Shown here: positions 31,204 through 36,069 of the stretch, one piece after another
How the letters are laid out: the number at the start of each line of letters is the position of its first letter
Position numbering within the stretch: the first letter of the stretch is position 1
The notes under the pieces: generated by a model
The model's database searches: none
Told to the model about the DNA's origin: nothing
The model's input: the letters and a program-made list of their open reading frames with translations, nothing else
Translations under genes and position numbers: made by a program
Origin: DATKPA01 sp051955985
Lineage (GTDB): Bacteria > Planctomycetota > Phycisphaerae > WQYP01
Length of the DNA: 36,069 nt
Assembly (NCBI GenBank): GCA_051955985.1
Contig: JBQCGD010000058.1
Location: 1-36,069, forward strand
Direction: 5' to 3'

Positions 31204-32889
31204 TTACGTCACGCCTTCCGTGCGCGCCACGGCCGGCCGCACGATCACTTTCGCCCCCGCCATCTGGATCACCTCCACCTCCGTGCCGCGCGGCACGAAC
31301 CCGCCGTTGCTCACCACATCCACCAGGTGCTCGTCAAATCGGGCCTTGCCCGCCGGACGCAAATCCGTCGACGCTTTCCCCAGCGCTCCAATAAACACCG
31401 CCTCGTCCGCCGGCCGATCCGCCGAATCACGGATCCCCCGACCCGCGTTCACGTTCGCCGCCGTCGCCGCCGGCACCGCCGGCGCCAGTTGCAGCCGCCG
31501 AAATCCCGGCGTCATATACAAATACTTGCTCAACAGGAAAAATCCCACCAGCGCGATCAGCGATCCGAAAACCACCACCCCCAGACCGTTCTGCAACGCC
31601 GCCCACGTCTGCGGCATCGTCGGCACAAATCCCCCGCCCGGCTCCTGCGGCACAAAACTCGCAATCAGCCCGATCGCCATCAAAAGGAACCCCGGCACCG
31701 CCAGCAGCCCAATCCCCCCGAACACAAACAAATCCGTCACAATGATCCCCAGCCCCAGCACGATGAAAATGATCTCCCACGCCTGCGCAAGCCCCGTTAA
31801 AAACGGCGCTCCCACCAGCAGCACAAGGCAGATGATCGCCGCTACCCCCGGCAACGTGGCCCCCGGATGCGAAAACTCGATCCACGCAAACACCAGCATC
31901 GCCACAAACAGCATCAGCCGCACGATCGACTTCGTCAAAAACGCCGTCGCAATCTCCGCCCAGTTGAAATTCAGCACCAGGATGTCACCGCGAATGTTCA
32001 ACGCCGCACGCAGGTCCTGCTCGTTGTCCACCGTCGCCTTCGAAAGACCCATCTGCAGTGCCGTCGCGTCCGAAACCGTCAGCAACTGCGATGCATTGTC
32101 CACCGTGTCGTCAAACTGCCACGGCCGATGCTTCACCCCGCCCGGCCCCACCACCTCCTCCGCCAGCAGCTTGTTCTTTTGATCCGTGTCCACATACCGC
32201 ACTTCCCCCGTGTCGTTGTTGTGCACCTTGTGGATTTCAATCTCCGCCACCACCATCGCCCGCAGCACCATCTTGTCGTAATGATTCTGCGCCGCCGATT
32301 CGTCGAGATCCTCAATGATCGGCGAAACCGCCTTCGCCCGCTCCGCCGCCGGCATCGGATTTACGCCGCCAATGATCGGATTAATCTGGATCGGCGCACA
32401 ATCCCCCATCGCCGCCTCCCGCGACATCACGATCTGCTCGCACGACAGCGAAATAAACGCCCCCGCCGAATACGCCTTGTCATGCACCCACGCCACCACG
32501 TCCATGTGTTCCGACGGCAGCTTCTTCACGATCTTGTCGATCGCCAGCGCGCTCGTCAGCAGCCCCCCATACGTGTCCATCTCCAGCACCACCAGCGTGC
32601 ACCCCGCCTTCCGTGCCACATCGATCCGGCGCTCCAGCGACTCCCGCATGATGTCGTCCACTTCCGCATTCAGCCGGATGATCGCCGCCTTGTCATGCGG
32701 TGGCTGCAGCGGTTGCGCCGCCGGCGCAGCTGCTCCCCCGATCCCTCCAATCCCCATCGGTGCACCGCCCCCCACCGGCGCCGGAGCCGTGGCCTGGCCG
32801 ACCGCCACCGCCGTTCCCAATGCGAGGACCGCCACTACCCAGACGAAGACCTTCAAGACATGTGCGGGCATCATGCCGATATCATACAC
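31204..32889 (-). CDS. NfeD-family membrane-bound serine protease (ClpP-class), long form
   Basis: A 561-residue NfeD1b-type protein: signal peptide, ClpP-like protease domain, about five membrane segments and a C-terminal OB-type NfeD domain. The protease part shows LEMDTYGGLLTSA, equivalent to the oxyanion-forming region, and HDKAYSAGAFISLS with nucleophile Ser141. Lys186 is a candidate for the dyad base. Start choice: the GTG at 32889 has GGAGG (32895-32899 on the plus strand) exactly five bases upstream and leaves a normal signal peptide. An ATG at 32949 with AGGAAGG would give a very long leader and leave only 38 bases to the divergent GH20 gene. It precedes the short NfeD gene. Confidence 0.9.
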   Translation of the reverse strand: MYDIGMMPAHVLKVFVWVVAVLALGTAVAVGQATAPAPVGGGAPMGIGGIGGAAAPAAQPLQPPHDKAAIIRLNAEVDDIMRESLERRIDVARKAGCTLVVLEMDTYGGLLTSALAIDKIVKKLPSEHMDVVAWVHDKAYSAGAFISLSCEQIVMSREAAMGDCAPIQINPIIGGVNPMPAAERAKAVSPIIEDLDESAAQNHYDKMVLRAMVVAEIEIHKVHNNDTGEVRYVDTDQKNKLLAEEVVGPGGVKHRPWQFDDTVDNASQLLTVSDATALQMGLSKATVDNEQDLRAALNIRGDILVLNFNWAEIATAFLTKSIVRLMLFVAMLVFAWIEFSHPGATLPGVAAIICLVLLVGAPFLTGLAQAWEIIFIVLGLGIIVTDLFVFGGIGLLAVPGFLLMAIGLIASFVPQEPGGGFVPTMPQTWAALQNGLGVVVFGSLIALVGFFLLSKYLYMTPGFRRLQLAPAVPAATAANVNAGRGIRDSADRPADEAVFIGALGKASTDLRPAGKARFDEHLVDVVSNGGFVPRGTEVEVIQMAGAKVIVRPAVARTEGVT

Positions 32890-32987
32890 GACTACCTCCG
32901 CCCGGGTAGACCCCGCCCCGCGCTTCTCCCGCGCCCCATCCCGGTCCATAATGAACCCTTCCTCATCCCAATTCACGGAGCCCCTCC

Positions 32988-35267
32988 ATGAATCCCCTAC
33001 TCCTCGTCCCCGCTCCCAAATCCATCACCCCACGCCCCGGCCGCTACACCCTGCCGCCCCGCCTTTTCATCGCCCTCGAGGATCTCCCCGCCACCCGCGA
33101 CATTTTCGCCGCAGAACGTTTCATCCTCGAAGCCGAACCCCTCACCGGCACCGCCATGCAAATCGCCATCGTCCCCCCCGGGTCACCGCCCATGGCCCAA
33201 CCCTCCGAAGAACTGCGCGTCCGCTTCAATAACCAGATCGAACACGACCAGGCCTACACCCTTCAAATCTCGCCAAATGGAATCGAAATCACCGCCTGCA
33301 CCGCCCCCGGCACCTTCTACGCCTTCCAAACCCTCATCCAAATAATCCGCCAACACGCTCAACCCAGCCCGGCGGCGGGGGGGGGCAATCGAAAATCGAA
33401 AATCCAAAATCGAAAATCCGCTATTAAGCTCCCCGTCCTCTCCATCGAAGATGCTCCCGACTTCCCCCGCCGCGGCTTCTACCACGACTGCTCCCGCGGC
33501 AAGGTCCCCACCATCGACACCCTCCTCCAGCTCATCGACGACCTCGGCCACCTCAAATACAACGAATTCCAGCTCTACATCGAAAACGTCTTCGAGTTCC
33601 GCAAGCACCCCGAAATGTACGACGACACCACCCCCTTCACCGCCGACGAAATCCTCCTCCTCGATTCCGCCTGCAAAGCCCGCCACATCGACTTCGTCCC
33701 CTCCCTCACCTCCCTCGGCCACTTCGAAAAAATCCTCTCCCGCCCCGCCTTCCGCCACCTCGCCGAAGTCGAACCCGAAGATCTCAAAAAGGCCGGCATC
33801 AAAACCTGGTCCGAACAACCCTGGACCCTCTGCACCACCGACCCCGCCGCCAAACAATTCCTCAAGGACATGTACGACGAATTCGTCCCCAACTTCTCCA
33901 GCCCCACCTTCAACATCTGCTGCGACGAATCCTGGGACCTCGGCAAAGGCCGCTCCAAATCCGAACTCGATCGTATCGGCCCTGGCCAGATGTACGTCAA
34001 CTGGGTCAACTACTGCAACGACCTCGCCAAATCCCTCGGCAAAAAAATCCAGATGTGGGGCGACATCATCCTCAACCACCCCGAACTCATCCCCCAACTC
34101 CCACCCGACGCCACCCTCCTCGAATGGGGCTACGAATCCCACCACAAATTCGACGAACACTGCAAAACCTTCGCCGAACGCATCGCCCAAAGCCCGCCGT
34201 CTCCGACGGCGCGGGCCAATGGACTCTCGTCGGCGGAGGGTTCCCTCGCCACCACACCACCCTCCCAAAAATCGAAAATCGAAAATCAAAAATCGAAAAT
34301 CTTCTACGTCGCCCCCGGCACCGCCTCCTGGCTCTCCCTCGCCTCCCGCTCCCGAAACGCCCTCGGCAACATCCACAACGCCGCGAGAGCCGGCCTCAAA
34401 CACGGTGCATCAGGCCTCCTCCTCACCGACTGGGGCGACAACGGCCACCAGCAACTCCTCGCCGTCTCCCTCCTCCCCCTCGCCTACTCAGCCGCCGCGG
34501 CCTGGAACCTCGCCAGCGTCCCCGACCCCTCCATCCCCGAACCCCCCAACTGGGAAACCGGAATCGTCCCCCCCGGCACCAAATCCCTCGACCGCCCCCT
34601 CCAACCCTTCCTCCAAGCTACGTCCCTCCACCTCTTTCAGGACCCCTCCAAAACCACCGCCTCCCTCGCCTACGACCTCGGCCTCACCTACGAACGCTTC
34701 TCCTGGCAACGCTTCAACGGCTCCCTCGAATGGTTCCTCTTCCGCGAAAAATGGGACTTCGCCAACTACGTCAACCGCGCCGACCCCAAAGACCTCCCCA
34801 AGCTCATCAACACCACGCAGCAACTCACCACCCAATTCCGCAACGCCCGCTTCGACCACCCCGACGCCCAAATCATCAAAGACGAATTCCTCCTCACCTG
34901 CGCCCAGATCATCCACACCTGCAAACGCACCATCCTCCGCCAGCACTGGCTCGCCGCCGACCCCGCCACGCGCAACCCCGAAGCCCCTGCCTACGGAACC
35001 CGTAGCGTAAGCGCCGGCCCATCTCCGGCTCGAACAACCGGAAGCACCTCCGCGCAGGCGGCAAAGGAATATCCAAAACCAATCCCGCTCCCCAAAAACT
35101 TCAAATCCCAACTGAAACAACTCGAAAAAGAAGCCGCAACGCTCGAAAAACAGTACACCGCCCTCTGGCTCGCGCGCAACAAGCAAAGCCGCCTCGCCGA
35201 CATCACCGCCGAGTTCCGCCGCCTCCAGTCCGAATACAAACGCATCGCCTCTACAACTCAGCCATAA
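32988..35267 (+). CDS. Glycoside hydrolase family 20-type (beta-N-acetylhexosaminidase-like) with repeat-derived insertions
   Basis: A 759-residue cytoplasm-type GH20 protein, with no signal peptide. The N-terminal alpha/beta domain runs to about residue 122 (LVPAPKSI...GTFYAFQTLIQI). The TIM barrel begins IEDAPDFPRRGFYHDCSRGK and has the catalytic pair Asp313-Glu314 in NICCDESWDLG, then WGDIILNHPEL and TDWGDNGHQQ. Three stretches look foreign to the fold. Residues about 126-145 include a nine-G run and IQNRKS-type sequence; 402-439 carry IENQKSKI; and about 669-692 begin YGTRSVSAG. Each is encoded by a dispersed DNA repeat. The rest of the frame is intact. The start at 32988 has GGAG seven bases upstream. 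It is divergent from the NfeD operon. The substrate is probably a beta-linked hexosamine, by family. Confidence 0.88.
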   Translation: MNPLLLVPAPKSITPRPGRYTLPPRLFIALEDLPATRDIFAAERFILEAEPLTGTAMQIAIVPPGSPPMAQPSEELRVRFNNQIEHDQAYTLQISPNGIEITACTAPGTFYAFQTLIQIIRQHAQPSPAAGGGNRKSKIQNRKSAIKLPVLSIEDAPDFPRRGFYHDCSRGKVPTIDTLLQLIDDLGHLKYNEFQLYIENVFEFRKHPEMYDDTTPFTADEILLLDSACKARHIDFVPSLTSLGHFEKILSRPAFRHLAEVEPEDLKKAGIKTWSEQPWTLCTTDPAAKQFLKDMYDEFVPNFSSPTFNICCDESWDLGKGRSKSELDRIGPGQMYVNWVNYCNDLAKSLGKKIQMWGDIILNHPELIPQLPPDATLLEWGYESHHKFDEHCKTFAERIAQSPPSPTARANGLSSAEGSLATTPPSQKSKIENQKSKIFYVAPGTASWLSLASRSRNALGNIHNAARAGLKHGASGLLLTDWGDNGHQQLLAVSLLPLAYSAAAAWNLASVPDPSIPEPPNWETGIVPPGTKSLDRPLQPFLQATSLHLFQDPSKTTASLAYDLGLTYERFSWQRFNGSLEWFLFREKWDFANYVNRADPKDLPKLINTTQQLTTQFRNARFDHPDAQIIKDEFLLTCAQIIHTCKRTILRQHWLAADPATRNPEAPAYGTRSVSAGPSPARTTGSTSAQAAKEYPKPIPLPKNFKSQLKQLEKEAATLEKQYTALWLARNKQSRLADITAEFRRLQSEYKRIASTTQP
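33387..33419. repeat. ATCGAAAATC-type repeat, copy 1, inside GH20
   Basis: Three units of ATCGAAAATC/ATCCAAAATC lie in tandem, translated as NRKSKIQNRKS-like residues 134-144. It directly follows a run of nine G (33377-33385) and sits in the linker between the N-terminal domain and the barrel. The AT-richness contrasts sharply with the flanking C-rich codons. Confidence 0.8.
34190..34303. repeat. Composite repeat insertion inside GH20 (hairpin + ATCGAAAATC copy 2)
   Basis: The insertion begins with a hairpin GCCGTC-TCC-GACGGC (34196-34210) and ends with three or four ATCGAAAATC units (34270-34302). The stretch is translated as about 38 residues (402-439) between FAERIAQ and FYVAPGTASW, a loop of the barrel. 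The frame is kept throughout. Confidence 0.75.
34991..35023. repeat. GGAACCCGTAGCG repeat, copy inside GH20
   Basis: CTACGGAACCCGTAGCGTAA followed by GCGCCGGCC. The first 15 bases form a palindrome CTACGG-AAC-CCGTAG. It differs by one base over 21 from the extragenic copy at 3085-3105. It is translated as YGTRSVSAG within a low-complexity stretch near the C-terminus. Confidence 0.65.
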
Positions 35268-35404
35268 AATCCGCGCGCCCACTCCGCCGCAACCTCCAAA
35301 AAAAAAATTCCCGCCCGGAACCCTTGCCTCTCCCCAACCGTTCTCACACGGCATTCGTTACGTACCGTTGTGGGATTCCTCTGCGCCTATCACGAGACAT
35401 TCTC

Positions 35405-36069
35405 ATGAAGACCGTCCTGGTCCCCGCCACCGCTGCGCTGCTCGCCGCCCTCGCCGCCCCCGCCCGCGCCAACATGATCCTCAACGGCTCACTCGAGATC
35501 CCCGACAACCCCGCACTCTTTACCAAATACCCCACCTACGAAATCGTCCAGATCACCCCAACAACCCACGCCCACGTCCTCGCCAACTGGACCATCGCCG
35601 GCGACAGCATCGACGTCGTCACCAGGGACATCTGGCCCAACAACCCCAACCAATACTGCGTCGATCTCGTCGGCACCGCCGGCCCAGGCTCCATCTCCCA
35701 AACCGTCGCCAACCTCACCCCCGGCCTCTCCTACCAACTCAGCTTCGACCTCTCCGCCAACCCCTCCAACGGCAAATTCGGCGGCGAATCCGCAATCACC
35801 AAGTGGCTCGATATCTCCATCACCAACACCGCCACCCCCGACTTCTACTTCAACGCCAGCGCCACCACCTACACCGTCAGCAACATGGAATGGATCAACC
35901 GCGCCCTCACCTTCACCCCCACCAGCACCTCCTCCACCATCACTTTCGCCGCCATCTTCCCCCAGCACCTCCCCCCCACCATAACCGCCGGCACACACCA
36001 CGACATCCACAAAATATACGCCCGCCCCGGAATCACCAACAAAAAACAAGAATCCCTCGGCGGCGACGG
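35405..36069 (+). CDS. Secreted DUF642 / choice-of-anchor-like protein, partial at window end
   Basis: The frame is open from the ATG at 35405 to the last base, giving 221 residues with no stop, so the gene is cut by the window edge. A signal peptide is clear (MKTVLVPATAALLAALAAPARA). The mature part starts NMILNGSLEIP and continues with LANWTIAGDSIDVV, QYCVDLVGTAGPGSISQTV and LTPGLSYQLSFDLSANPSNG. This is the jelly-roll pattern of DUF642/choice-of-anchor C proteins, which bind carbohydrate and often end in a PEP-CTERM anchor. The anchor would lie beyond the window. The last 25 residues (GTHHDIHKI...) fit the pattern less well, possibly because of low quality near a contig end. Only weak ribosome-site candidates (GAGAC) are seen. 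Confidence 0.75.
   Translation, partial: MKTVLVPATAALLAALAAPARANMILNGSLEIPDNPALFTKYPTYEIVQITPTTHAHVLANWTIAGDSIDVVTRDIWPNNPNQYCVDLVGTAGPGSISQTVANLTPGLSYQLSFDLSANPSNGKFGGESAITKWLDISITNTATPDFYFNASATTYTVSNMEWINRALTFTPTSTSSTITFAAIFPQHLPPTITAGTHHDIHKIYARPGITNKKQESLGGD

Overview
The window is about 36 kb of high-GC chromosomal DNA from a Gram-negative-type bacterium. It is most likely a planctomycete of the Phycisphaerae/Tepidisphaerales kind. This rests on gene content, not on a database search: a fused 3-dehydroquinate dehydratase/shikimate dehydrogenase, a PEP-CTERM tail on a secreted amidase, a DUF1800 + DUF1501 pair, hopanoid side-chain genes (hpnG, hpnH), and several secreted polysaccharide-degrading enzymes. 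There is no rRNA, CRISPR array or intact transposase. There is one tRNA, tRNA-Ala(UGC).

Layout. 1-184: small multi-hairpin element with terminal inverted repeats. 0.3-3.7 kb: a secreted hypothetical protein, a two-domain SGNH esterase lipoprotein and a long C-rich gap. 3.7-5.4 kb: a phage-style RecA-core ATPase (Sak4-like) followed by ssb and a strong terminator. 5.4-9.1 kb: hopanoid locus with two divergent arms, (77-aa ORF)-hpnG-surE on the minus strand and hpnH-(141-aa ORF) on the plus strand. 9.6-13.5 kb: PEP-CTERM amidase, then a fusion of an isoprenylcysteine-methyltransferase-like domain, a membrane module and a SpoIIE-type phosphatase. 13.6-17.4 kb: family-8 polysaccharide lyase and APC permease. 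17.5-20.4 kb: tRNA-Ala and a GH2 glycosidase. 20.4-25.6 kb: GNAT, tmk, DUF1800, DUF1501 and a LOG-family protein. 25.7-30.0 kb: phosphomannomutase/phosphoglucomutase, aroDE and nfo. 30.04-30.65 kb: a short AT-richer island with a broken second copy of the nfo 5' end, a 78-aa ORF and a possible antitoxin remnant. 30.7-33 kb: two NfeD-family genes. 33-35.3 kb: GH20-type glycosidase. 35.4 kb to the end: a secreted DUF642/choice-of-anchor-like protein cut by the window edge.

How the genes work together. HpnH and HpnG carry out the first two steps of C35 hopanoid side-chain formation. surE lies directly behind hpnG, which makes it a candidate phosphatase for the phosphorylated intermediate; this is inference. 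The PL8 lyase, GH2, GH20, SGNH esterase and permease suggest a lifestyle of degrading complex glycans.

The most unusual signal is a set of dispersed short repeats: CTTCGTG-type, ATCGAAAATC-type, GGAACCCGTAGCG-type and a GCCGTC hairpin. They sit in spacers and have also been incorporated in frame into proteins. The GH20 gene carries three different ones and the Nfo C-terminus carries another. A second large-scale signal is strand composition. The plus strand is C-rich at both ends of the window and G-rich in the middle, whatever the gene direction.
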